DNA from: an uncultured Sphingomonas sp.
Lineage (GTDB): Bacteria; Pseudomonadota; Alphaproteobacteria; Sphingomonadales; Sphingomonadaceae
Direction: 5' to 3'
Assembly: GCA_946886645.1 (NCBI GenBank)
Contig: CAMPIY010000017.1
Coordinates: forward strand, 1-15,599
DNA: 15,599 nucleotides
Part shown: positions 7,428 through 14,053 of the stretch, in pieces
Layout: every line of letters begins with the position of its first letter
How positions within the stretch are numbered: the stretch's first letter is position 1
Notes under the pieces: generated by a model
What the model was told of the DNA's origin: nothing
Databases searched by the model: none
The model's input: the letters and a program-made list of their open reading frames with translations, nothing else
Made by a program: the position numbers and the translations under genes

Positions 7428-7922
7428 ATGCCCATTTCTCGCATTCCCCTTTTCGCCCTCGGTGGCGCCTTCCTTTTTGCGGCCGCGGCAGCGGTCCCCG
7501 CGCCGGCCGGTGCGTCCAGCGCCGCCTGCGTTGCCGGCAAGCCATCGGTCCTGGTCCATGTCGCCGGCTTCAAGCAGCCGCGGGGAACGGTGAAGCTGTC
7601 GCTCTATGGCGCCGATCATTGGCTGAACAAGCAGGGCCGGATCAGCAAGGTCAAGGTGCCCGTCACCGGCCGCGCAATGGATATCTGCATTCCGGTCCCC
7701 GCACCGGGCCGCTATGCGGTCGCGGTCCATCACGACCTCAACGTCAATGGCGAGCGCGACCGGCAGGACGGCGGCGGCTATTCGCGCAACCCGAAGGTCA
7801 GCCTGCTCAATCCCAAGCCGCCCTTCGCCAAGGCGGCGTTCACCGTCGACAAGGGTCCGGCCCGGGTCGGCGTGACTCTGCTCTATATCAAGGGCCTTGG
7901 CGTGGCTCCGGCGGGAAGCTGA
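7428..7922 (+). CDS. Secreted DUF2141 domain protein
   Basis: A 164-residue exported protein of unknown function. Residues 1-29 are a signal peptide (hydrophobic core LFALGGAFLFAAAAAV, probable cleavage after AGA at about 27-29). The rest matches the DUF2141 pattern: a beta-rich domain with YAVAVHHDLNVNGERD at 96-111 and a GGYSRNPK stretch at 116-123. Two cysteines, C34 and C87, remain after cleavage and could pair. The D103-x-N105-x-N107-G motif resembles a calcium-binding loop. Its stop overlaps the start of the lipid kinase by one base (TGATG), so it leads a three-gene operon. CCTATAGC at 7402-7409 is a possible -10 element but lacks a good -35. Confidence 0.75.
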   Translation: MPISRIPLFALGGAFLFAAAAAVPAPAGASSAACVAGKPSVLVHVAGFKQPRGTVKLSLYGADHWLNKQGRISKVKVPVTGRAMDICIPVPAPGRYAVAVHHDLNVNGERDRQDGGGYSRNPKVSLLNPKPPFAKAAFTVDKGPARVGVTLLYIKGLGVAPAGS

Positions 7923-8896
7923 TGTCGCGGCCGCGGATCGCCTTGCTGAGCAACCCCAAGTCGACGGGGAATCTCGCCCAGCTTCCGCGCATCCGCGCCT
8001 TTTGCGCCGAGCATACCGATATTTTCCATTATGAGGTGGAGCGCGCCGACCAGATCGGCGAGGCGATGCGGACGATCGCCCGCATTTCGCCCGCCGTGCT
8101 GGCGATCAACGGCGGCGACGGCACGGTCCAGGCTGCGCTGACCGAGCTCTATAATGGCGGGCATTTCGTTGACGGAACCCCGCCGGTCGCGGTGCTGCCG
8201 AGCGGCAAGACCAACCTCATCGCGCTCGATCTCGGGGCGCAAGGCGACCCGGTCGACGCGCTCGAAAAGCTGCTGGATATCGCGCGCGCCGACCTCGCTC
8301 CGCACCTGGTGGCGCGCGAGCTGATTTCGCTGTCCGGCGGAGAAAGCGGGATTACGCCGGTGATCGGCATGTTCCTCGGCGGCGCCGGGTTGGCGGACGT
8401 CATGCTCTATTGCCGCGAGCGCATCTATCCGCTCGGCCTGCCCAACAGCGTCAGCCATTTCATTACCGCGATCGCGGTCGTGCTTCGCCAGGTGTTCGGA
8501 TTGCGCGCCAGCTTCCTTCCGCCCGAGCCGGCGCCGCTGAGCGTTAGCGTCCGCCGCGAAGGCGCGATTACGGGTCGCTTCGCCTTCCTGTTCGTGACCA
8601 CGCTCGAAAAGCTGCTGCTGTCGGGCGAAGTCGGCTCGCATGGCAATGGGCCGCTGAAATTCGTGGCGGTCGAGCAAAAGCCGGTGTCGATGCTGCGCGC
8701 TTTCTTCGCCAGCCTGATGGGCCGGCTGGGCCGGACCAAGCTGGCCGGTGTCCATGTCGAGGAAGCGGACGAGATCGCGATCGAGGGCGAAGCGAGCCAG
8801 GTCATCCTGGACGGGGAAACATTCCGCGCCGGTGTCGGCAAGCCGATCCTGTTGAAGCCCGCCCAGCCGCTGTCCTTCGTTCGCATCGCCGCTTAG
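7922..8896 (+). CDS. Diacylglycerol kinase catalytic-domain lipid kinase (ceramide or DAG kinase candidate)
   Basis: A 324-residue soluble or membrane-associated kinase of the DAGK/sphingosine kinase/YegS superfamily. The nucleotide-binding GGDGT is at 64-68. The second conserved loop, usually P-x-G-T-x-N, reads PSGKTN at 93-98. A C-terminal DGE (298-300) in ILDGET matches the family's late acidic motif. It would transfer phosphate from ATP to the primary hydroxyl of a lipid. The ATG at 7922 overlaps the DUF2141 stop and the next gene follows 10 nt downstream, so all three are co-transcribed. Candidate substrates are diacylglycerol and ceramide; a DAGK-family ceramide kinase is known in Caulobacter. 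The neighbouring spt-acp operon favours ceramide, but sequence alone does not decide. Confidence 0.8.
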   Translation: MSRPRIALLSNPKSTGNLAQLPRIRAFCAEHTDIFHYEVERADQIGEAMRTIARISPAVLAINGGDGTVQAALTELYNGGHFVDGTPPVAVLPSGKTNLIALDLGAQGDPVDALEKLLDIARADLAPHLVARELISLSGGESGITPVIGMFLGGAGLADVMLYCRERIYPLGLPNSVSHFITAIAVVLRQVFGLRASFLPPEPAPLSVSVRREGAITGRFAFLFVTTLEKLLLSGEVGSHGNGPLKFVAVEQKPVSMLRAFFASLMGRLGRTKLAGVHVEEADEIAIEGEASQVILDGETFRAGVGKPILLKPAQPLSFVRIAA

Positions 8897-8906
8897 GACG
8901 TTTTCG

Positions 8907-9770
8907 ATGAGCGAGACCTTGCGCGACCTCGTCGAGGAGGAGTTGTCGCAGCCAATCGACCCGCGCGTCGCCGCCATGGCCGAAGCGATTGCCGCGAAAC
9001 ATGGCGGGGCAAGCCGGGCCGTGCTCTTCTACGGAAGCTGCCTGCGCCAGAAGCAGCTCGAAGGCCTGATGCTCGATTTCTACCTGATAGTATCGAGCTA
9101 CGACGAGGCCTACGACAAGAAGTGGCTGGCGAAGGCGAACGCCCTCATCCCGCCCAATGTCTTTCCATTCCAGCACGACCGACTCGCCGCGAAATATGCG
9201 GTGCTGAGCGAGGCGGATTTCCATCGTCTGAATGGCCCAGAAACGCGCAACGTCTCGGTGTGGGCGCGGTTCGCTCAGCCGTCGCGGCTGGCCTGGGCGG
9301 CGAGCAACGAGGCGGGGCGAGCCGCCATTGCCGCCGTCTCACGGGCCGCTCCAACGCTCCTCGCAGCGGCCGGAAGGCGGGAGGGCGAGGAGCCGCTCGA
9401 CTGGTGGCGACGGGCGTTCGCGCTGACCTATTCGGCCGAGCTTCGGGCGGAGCGCAGCGGGCGTAGCGCTTCCGTGGTCGACGCGGAACCGGGCCGCTAT
9501 CGACGGTTCAGCGATCCGGCGATTGCGGCAATCCCCTTGGGCGCGACTGGCGGGCAGTGGCCTCGCCGCCGGCTCGAAGGGAAGGCACTGTCCATCCTCC
9601 GGCTCGCCAAGGCCAGCGCGACCTATGCGGGCGGCGCGGAATATATCGCCTGGAAGATCAACCGGCACGCCGGCACGTCGATCGAACTTAAACCCTGGCA
9701 GAAACGCCATCCGTTGCTCGCGGCGATCAGCCTGCTGCCGCGGCTCCTCCGATCGGGGGCGATTCGCTAG
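8907..9770 (+). CDS. Tam41-like nucleotidyltransferase, candidate CDP-lipid synthase (CTP:phosphatidate or CTP:ceramide-phosphate cytidylyltransferase)
   Basis: A 287-residue protein resembling Tam41, the mitochondrial CDP-diacylglycerol synthase. The nucleotidyltransferase core has FYGSCLRQ (41-48) followed by LDFYLIV (56-62), giving the GS and metal-binding D57 of the fold. The next segment, with VFPFQHDRLAAKYAVLS at 85-101, parallels the Tam41 stretch ending in a KYGVI-type motif. The C-terminal helical part (about 223-260; KALSILRLAKASATY, then YIAWKINRH) fits the conserved Tam41 C-terminus. There are no strong membrane segments, unlike the multi-pass CdsA enzyme, so it should bind the membrane peripherally. 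It lies 10 nt after the lipid kinase with its own AGGA site, suggesting consecutive steps: phosphorylation of a lipid, then CTP activation. The last 44 nt overlap the convergent histidine kinase gene. Family assignment is from remembered motifs. Confidence 0.68.
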   Translation: MSETLRDLVEEELSQPIDPRVAAMAEAIAAKHGGASRAVLFYGSCLRQKQLEGLMLDFYLIVSSYDEAYDKKWLAKANALIPPNVFPFQHDRLAAKYAVLSEADFHRLNGPETRNVSVWARFAQPSRLAWAASNEAGRAAIAAVSRAAPTLLAAAGRREGEEPLDWWRRAFALTYSAELRAERSGRSASVVDAEPGRYRRFSDPAIAAIPLGATGGQWPRRRLEGKALSILRLAKASATYAGGAEYIAWKINRHAGTSIELKPWQKRHPLLAAISLLPRLLRSGAIR

Positions 9771-11712
9771 GCCGCCTCGACAGCGCGGCCGCGACCGAGC
9801 TTGCCAGCGTGTTCACGGTGAACGGCTTGCGAAGCAAATCATAGCCGATCAAATCGTCGCCTTCGCCCTCTCCGACATAGCCGGTGACGAACAGCACCGC
9901 GATGTCGTGGCGCCGGGCCTTGATCTCGCGGATCATTTCGGGACCGGTCATTTCGGGCATGATGACGTCGGAGACGACGAGGTCGAACTCCATGCTGTCG
10001 AACAGGGCCAGCGCTTCCGCCCCGCTCGAGCATGCAATCGGTTCATAGCCCAGATCTTCCAGCGCGCCGACCGTCGCGCCGCGGACCCGCGGGTCGTCTT
10101 CCACCAGCAGGATTCGAGCGCCTGGCACCGTCAGATCCTCCTCAGTCCTTGCCTGCACCGCGGGATGGGTGCGAACGTTGCTGGCGGCCGCCTCGGTTCG
10201 GGGCAGGTAAATCGATACGGTGGTGCCTTTGCCAAGCTCGCTCTCGATGCCCACTTCGCCGCCGGACTGGTGAGCGAAGCCGAAAATCTGCGACAGGCCC
10301 AGGCCGGTTCCCTTGCCCACCTCCTTGGTGGTGAAGAACGGCTCGAACGCCCGTTCCTTGACCTCGGGGGTCATGCCACAGCCGGTATCGATGACCTCGA
10401 TACGCAGATAATCGCCCGATCGGATGTCACCGACCGAATTGGATGCCATCTTGCGGTTGCTGGTCCGGATGGTGAGCGTGCCGGTTCCGTCCATGGCATC
10501 GCGGGCGTTGACCGCGAGATTGACGATCGCATTTTCCAGCTGGTGCGGATCGACGAACACCGGCCATGCTTCGGCATTCAGGTCCGTATTGACCGTGATC
10601 CGTTCGCCAAGCGTGCGATCGAGCAGTTCGCTCATTCCGCCAAGCAGCTTCGCGCTATCCACCCGCTCCGGCAGCAAAGGCTCCGACCTGGCAAAGGATA
10701 GCAGCCGGCGGGTGAGCGCGGCGGCGCGCGTCGCGCCCTCCATCGCATTGGTCAGGTGGTTCATCACCTCTCGCCGGGGACCGTTGAGGCGGCGACGGGC
10801 AAGGTCGATGCCGCCGACCACGACCGCCAGCATATTGTTGAAGTCGTGAGCGATGCCGCCGGTCAGCTGTCCAACCGCTTCCATCTTCTGGACCTGGCGA
10901 AGCTGCGCCTCGGCCGCTTTGCGCTCCTCCGCCTCGGCTTTCAGCGCCCTGTTCGCTTCCCACAGTTCCTGAGTCCGCTCACGAACCGCTTCTTCCAGCT
11001 GCTCGGCGCGTTCGAATTCCGAATCGGCTTCCTTGCGCGACGCCGCGTTCAGGCGGAGCGCCTGGACCGCGACATAGCCCATGAAGATCGCGAACAGCCC
11101 GACAATGACCCCCAGCCAGCTGAGATAATCGGTCAGGCGGTCGGCTTCGGCCGAGAAGAATTGGGTTTCCTTGATCTTGTTGGATAGTGCCCCTCGCTCG
11201 GCGTCGGCGATTTGGGCCAGTTTGACCCGGACATCCTTGCCGATGTCCTGCGCGGTGGTGATGTAGAACCAATAGTTGAGGCCGTAAGCCTTCTGCCGGG
11301 ATTGAACGTAGCGGGCGACCGTGCTGAACTGCTGCCCCCGCTGATCGAACAGCCGGCGAAGCTCCTGGGCGCGGCGGCGCTGGTCCGGGTCGCCGTTGAC
11401 CGATCGCTCCAGCTGGGCGATCTGCTGCTCGGCCAGCCGCCATTGCGCGTAATAGCGGCTTCCCGTCTCCTGGCTTTCGTCCAGCGCGTAGCGGCCGACC
11501 GCGGCTTCGGCGCGGGCGACGCTGGCATCGATCGTGCGGGTGAGCAGGGTCACGTCATAGGCGTGCCGCTCGGCCTCCAGGGCTTTGTCGCGCGCCGTGT
11601 TGGTCATCGCGACCAGCACGACCATCCCCAGCAGGATCAGGGTCGCAACAAGGGCAACCGCCGCGGCTCCGCCCCGGCGCCAGTCAAACCTTGGCTCGTC
11701 CCCCGGCGTCAT
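9727..11712 (-). CDS. Membrane hybrid sensor histidine kinase with CHASE3 sensor and C-terminal receiver
   Basis: A 661-residue sensor kinase. Order: TM1 (about 15-37), periplasmic CHASE3-like helical sensor (about 45-190), TM2 (about 197-217), coiled-coil linker (about 225-275), dimerisation domain with H289 in GGIAHDFNN, ATPase domain with N-box around NLAVNARDAM (398-407), DTGCGM (442-447) and GKGTGLGL (467-474), then a receiver (about 532-645). The receiver has acidic D539-D540, phospho-acceptor D582 (SDVIMPE), T610 and K629. All catalytic positions are intact, so it should autophosphorylate and pass phosphate to its own receiver. An output regulator must be encoded elsewhere. It starts 62 nt after spt on the same strand, with no clear terminator between, so it is probably co-transcribed with acp-spt. 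Its 3' end overlaps the Tam41-like gene by 44 nt. Confidence 0.9.
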   Translation of the reverse strand: MTPGDEPRFDWRRGGAAAVALVATLILLGMVVLVAMTNTARDKALEAERHAYDVTLLTRTIDASVARAEAAVGRYALDESQETGSRYYAQWRLAEQQIAQLERSVNGDPDQRRRAQELRRLFDQRGQQFSTVARYVQSRQKAYGLNYWFYITTAQDIGKDVRVKLAQIADAERGALSNKIKETQFFSAEADRLTDYLSWLGVIVGLFAIFMGYVAVQALRLNAASRKEADSEFERAEQLEEAVRERTQELWEANRALKAEAEERKAAEAQLRQVQKMEAVGQLTGGIAHDFNNMLAVVVGGIDLARRRLNGPRREVMNHLTNAMEGATRAAALTRRLLSFARSEPLLPERVDSAKLLGGMSELLDRTLGERITVNTDLNAEAWPVFVDPHQLENAIVNLAVNARDAMDGTGTLTIRTSNRKMASNSVGDIRSGDYLRIEVIDTGCGMTPEVKERAFEPFFTTKEVGKGTGLGLSQIFGFAHQSGGEVGIESELGKGTTVSIYLPRTEAAASNVRTHPAVQARTEEDLTVPGARILLVEDDPRVRGATVGALEDLGYEPIACSSGAEALALFDSMEFDLVVSDVIMPEMTGPEMIREIKARRHDIAVLFVTGYVGEGEGDDLIGYDLLRKPFTVNTLASSVAAALSRRPSESPPIGGAAAAG

Positions 11713-11774
11713 GGCGTCACTGTAAACGCGCGAATTTGCGGATGAAACCCCCGATTATGGGCCGGTTCCTCGGT

Positions 11775-12977
11775 TTAGCCGATGACCCCGGTCTTCCGTC
11801 CCGCCGCGGCGAACATTTCCAATATCTCGTCGACCTGTTCGCTCGAATGTTCGGCGCATAGCGAGCAACGCAACAAGGTCATGTTCGCCGGCGTTGCGGG
11901 CGGCCGGGCGAGGTTGACGTAAAGGCCCTCGTGCAGCAGCGCTTCCCACATCGCCGCGCCTTTTTCGAGGTCGGGCATGATGACGGCAATGATCGCCGAT
12001 TGCGGCTCCTCGGTGCCGAGCTTGAAGCCAAGCGATTTGAGGCCCGCGTGCAGCTTCTGGCTGTTTTCCCACAAATGATCGCGCTTGGCCTTGCTGTGCA
12101 TCAACTTGCGGATCGAGGTCGCGGCGGTGGCGACAACGCTCGGCGGAAGCGAGGCGGTGAAGACATAGGGGCGGCAGACAAGCCGCAGAATCTCGAACTT
12201 CGGATGGTTGGAGACGCAGAAGCCGCCGACCGTTCCGACGGATTTGGAGAAGGTGCCGATGATGAAATCGACGTCGTCGATCACGCCCTGCGCCTCGGCC
12301 ACGCCGCGGCCATTCTCGCCGATGAAGCCCATCGAGTGCGCCTCGTCGACCAGCACCATCGCGCCGTGGGCCCTCGACACCGCCACCATTTCCTTGAGCG
12401 GCGCGAGATCGCCCAGCATGGAGTAGACGCCCTCAAGCACGACCAGGCAGCCGGCCCCTTCGGGCAGCCGCTTCAGCCGCTTCTCCAGCGCATCGACGTC
12501 ATTGTGGCGGAACGGGACGATGTTGGCGTTGCCAAGCGCGCAGCCGTCGTAGATCGACGCATGGCTGTCGATGTCGAGGACGATATAATCATCCTTGCCC
12601 GCGATCGTCGAAATGATGCCGAGGTTCGCCTGGTAGCCGGTGGAGAACACCATGGCATGATCCATGGCGTAGAAGTCCTTGAGGGCTTCCTCGCATTCCT
12701 TGTGGCCGACATAGGTGCCGTTGAGCACCCGGCTTCCGGTGGTGCCGGACCCGAATTTGTCGAGTGCGTCCTTGCCGGCGGCGATGACGTCGGGGTCGAA
12801 CGTCATGCCCATGTAATTGTAGGTGCCGAGCAGGATGGTTTCCCGCCCGTTGCAGATGGCGACGGTGGGAGAGACGACCCTTTCCATCACCAGGTTGAAC
12901 GGGTCGGTGACGCCGGTCGACAGCAGCTGCTCGCGCGTCTCGATCAGCGGGTCGAACTTGGAGAAAAGGTCGGTCAA
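11775..12977 (-). CDS. spt: Serine palmitoyltransferase (PLP-dependent alpha-oxoamine synthase)
   Basis: A 400-residue soluble enzyme catalysing the first committed step of sphingolipid synthesis: condensation of L-serine with a long-chain acyl thioester, releasing CO2, to give 3-ketosphinganine. Active-site residues align with the characterised Sphingomonas paucimobilis enzyme at a constant offset of 20: H139 (SHAS; H159), D211 and H214 (DEAH; D231, H234), the PLP lysine K245 (TFSKS; K265) and R370 (LLRCS; R390). The PLP-binding GTTGSR at 78-83 is also typical. KBL and HemA enzymes share the fold, but the adjacent ACP and these residues favour SPT. It begins at TTG 12977, one base after the acp stop, so translation is coupled. 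The acyl donor may be delivered by that ACP rather than only as acyl-CoA. Confidence 0.93.
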   Translation of the reverse strand: MTDLFSKFDPLIETREQLLSTGVTDPFNLVMERVVSPTVAICNGRETILLGTYNYMGMTFDPDVIAAGKDALDKFGSGTTGSRVLNGTYVGHKECEEALKDFYAMDHAMVFSTGYQANLGIISTIAGKDDYIVLDIDSHASIYDGCALGNANIVPFRHNDVDALEKRLKRLPEGAGCLVVLEGVYSMLGDLAPLKEMVAVSRAHGAMVLVDEAHSMGFIGENGRGVAEAQGVIDDVDFIIGTFSKSVGTVGGFCVSNHPKFEILRLVCRPYVFTASLPPSVVATAATSIRKLMHSKAKRDHLWENSQKLHAGLKSLGFKLGTEEPQSAIIAVIMPDLEKGAAMWEALLHEGLYVNLARPPATPANMTLLRCSLCAEHSSEQVDEILEMFAAAGRKTGVIG

Positions 12978-12978
12978 G

Positions 12979-13224
12979 TCAGGCGGCCTTGAGCTTGTCG
13001 ACGGCCTCGACCAGCTGGCCGACCGTTTCGATCTCGGCCTGCTGGTTCATGGTGATGAGGATGTCGAACTCGTCCTCGATATTGGCGACGAAATCGAGCA
13101 CCGTCAGGCTGTCCCACTCCAGGTCCTGGGCAAAGCGGGTCTGGTCGGTGACCTCGATCCCCTTCTTGTTGAACGGCTCGATCAGGGCCTTCACCCTGGC
13201 GTCTGTGTCGGCACTGTCGGTCAT
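12979..13224 (-). CDS. acpR: Acyl carrier protein dedicated to sphingolipid synthesis
   Basis: An 81-residue acidic, helical acyl carrier protein. The phosphopantetheine attachment site is S39 in the DSL of LEWDSLTVLDF (35-45). The sequence differs from a housekeeping fatty-acid ACP (W37 before the DSL, and a QQAEIETVGQLVEAV third and fourth helix), as expected for a specialised carrier. It lies one base upstream of spt, an arrangement known in Sphingomonas and Caulobacter, where a dedicated ACP is needed for ceramide formation. It probably presents a fatty acyl chain to SPT. It is the first gene of the acp-spt-kinase operon, with a promoter ending 6 nt before the ATG. The symbol follows usage in sphingolipid literature as I recall it. 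Confidence 0.88.
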   Translation of the reverse strand: MTDSADTDARVKALIEPFNKKGIEVTDQTRFAQDLEWDSLTVLDFVANIEDEFDILITMNQQAEIETVGQLVEAVDKLKAA

Positions 13225-13230
13225 GATCGC

Positions 13231-13259
13231 GTCCTAGTTGGGGCGATGCGCTTTCGCAA
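13231..13259 (-). promoter_or_regulatory. Promoter of the acp-spt operon, predicted leaderless or very short leader
   Basis: On the minus strand TTGCGAA (13259-13253), 14 nt, ACTAGGAC (13238-13231), then 6 nt to the acp ATG. It fits TTGACGS-N10-14-GCTANAWC. AGGA inside the -10 element could instead act as a ribosome binding site for a longer transcript from upstream. Confidence 0.5.
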
Positions 13260-13302
13260 TCGATTGGGGCGGGAAAGAGGCGGAAGGACGGCCCGGCGGA
13301 GA

Positions 13303-13412
13303 AGGCAAGAAAGCCCTCGATCGTCGGGGGCCGATCGAGGGCTTTCTCCCAGTGGCCGGGGCAGGCCGCCGCCTGACGGCCCGCGCCCGACGCTCCCCCG
13401 AAAGGGTCTGGA
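13303..13412 (-). ncRNA. Predicted orphan small RNA upstream of acp-spt
   Basis: A self-contained transcription unit of about 110 nt on the minus strand, inferred from a well-matched promoter (13446-13419) and a strong terminator hairpin (13346-13309) with no open reading frame of note between. The body is GC-rich and should fold; one clear hairpin is CAGGC-GGCG-GCCTG at 13375-13362. It ends about 45 nt before the separate acp promoter, so it is probably not simply the acp leader. It could instead be an attenuated 5' leader of acp-spt if transcription sometimes reads through. I do not recognise an Rfam family. Confidence 0.42.
13309..13346 (-). terminator. Intrinsic terminator hairpin (15-bp perfect stem)
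   Basis: GAAAGCCCTCGATCG and its exact complement flank an 8-nt loop. Read on the minus strand, the stem is followed by TTGCCTTCT, giving a pyrimidine-rich tail after the stem's own CTTTC. The plus-strand tail (TCCC) is poor, so the minus strand is favoured. It lies between two divergent genes (acp and grpB), where neither needs a terminator, which points to an extra transcript. Confidence 0.7.
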
Positions 13413-13418
13413 GCATCA

Positions 13419-13446
13419 GATGAAGCACAAACGGATCGTTTCGCAA
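13419..13446 (-). promoter_or_regulatory. Promoter of the predicted small RNA
   Basis: On the minus strand TTGCGAA (13446-13440), 13 nt, GCTTCATC (13426-13419). The -10 matches GCTANAWC at all but one position, and the -35 is identical to that proposed for acp. Transcription should start near 13412. Confidence 0.5.
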
Positions 13447-13448
13447 AG

Positions 13449-13462
13449 CTATCGAACGATAG
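13449..13462. promoter_or_regulatory. 14-bp palindrome, possible operator
   Basis: CTATCG-AA-CGATAG is a perfect inverted repeat lying two bases upstream of the -35 element of the predicted small-RNA promoter, where an activator or repressor dimer could bind. The short TATCG arm may also arise by chance. Confidence 0.35.
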
Positions 13463-13479
13463 GATCGTATTCCGCTTGA

Positions 13480-13493
13480 TGACGGGGCCGTCA
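13480..13493. promoter_or_regulatory. 14-bp palindrome upstream of grpB, possible operator
   Basis: TGACGG-GG-CCGTCA is a perfect inverted repeat 16 nt before the grpB start. Its centre is 31 bp from that of the CTATCG palindrome, close to three helical turns. A weak TTGATG (13477-13482) would place it in the spacer of a grpB promoter. Confidence 0.3.
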
Positions 13494-13509
13494 CGAGTCA
13501 CCATAGCCC

Positions 13510-14040
13510 ATGCTTCCGCCCTATGCCGTCCAGCTCCTTCCGCACGACCCGCTCTGGGCCGAACAGGCAGAGCAGGAGGCGACACGGATATTGCGGGCGA
13601 CATTCCCCGCCATCTCAACGGTCGACCATGTCGGCTCGACCTCGATTCCCGGCATATTGGCCAAGCCGATCATCGACCTGATGGGAATCGGGCAGGATCT
13701 TGAAGGCATCGAAGGGGCAAGGCAGCAGCTGGAAGCCTTGGGCTATGCCTGGCATGGCGAATATGGGCTGGAGGGGCGGCGCTATTGCACCCTGACCGAT
13801 GGTGCGACCGGCCTGCGCAAATTCCACCTTCATTGCTACGCCGACGGCGACCGCAGCATTCACCGCCACCTCGCCTTCCGCGATTACCTCCGCGCCCGAC
13901 CGGAGAAGGCGCAGGACTACGAGCGGATGAAACAGGGCTGTGCCGCCAGGCACCCCGCCGACAGCAACGCCTATACGCTGTGCAAGGACCGCTGGATTTC
14001 CCGTGTCGAAGCGGAGGCGCTCAAATCGTTCGGATGGTAG
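13510..14040 (+). CDS. GrpB family protein (UPF0157), nucleotidyltransferase-like
   Basis: A 176-residue protein of the GrpB/UPF0157 family, a small nucleotidyltransferase-fold group whose physiological role is not settled. The family signature is clear: DHVGSTSIPGILAKPIIDLM at 39-58, with GS at 42-43 and D56 as the likely metal-binding acid. It continues with KFHLHCY (104-110) and a C-terminal helical region including YERMKQ (137-142). The length is typical. The name comes from proximity to grpE in another organism and implies no chaperone role. The ATG at 13510 has no obvious ribosome binding site. It is divergent from acp-spt and converges on the SulP gene with only 13 nt between stops. 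Confidence 0.82.
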   Translation: MLPPYAVQLLPHDPLWAEQAEQEATRILRATFPAISTVDHVGSTSIPGILAKPIIDLMGIGQDLEGIEGARQQLEALGYAWHGEYGLEGRRYCTLTDGATGLRKFHLHCYADGDRSIHRHLAFRDYLRARPEKAQDYERMKQGCAARHPADSNAYTLCKDRWISRVEAEALKSFGW

Positions 14041-14053
14041 GGATCATTGTCCG

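Noticed and set aside
9523..10701. A 392-codon plus-strand open frame across the end of the Tam41-like gene and into the histidine kinase
   Set aside because: It is out of frame with one real gene and antisense to the other; no domain content.
11931..12992. A 353-codon plus-strand open frame antisense to spt
   Set aside because: A shadow of a strongly conserved enzyme gene; its sequence is low in complexity and matches nothing I know.
13420..13479. A possible 19-residue peptide (starting MKHKR) between acp and grpB
   Set aside because: No ribosome binding site, and it overlaps the minus-strand promoter proposed for the small RNA.
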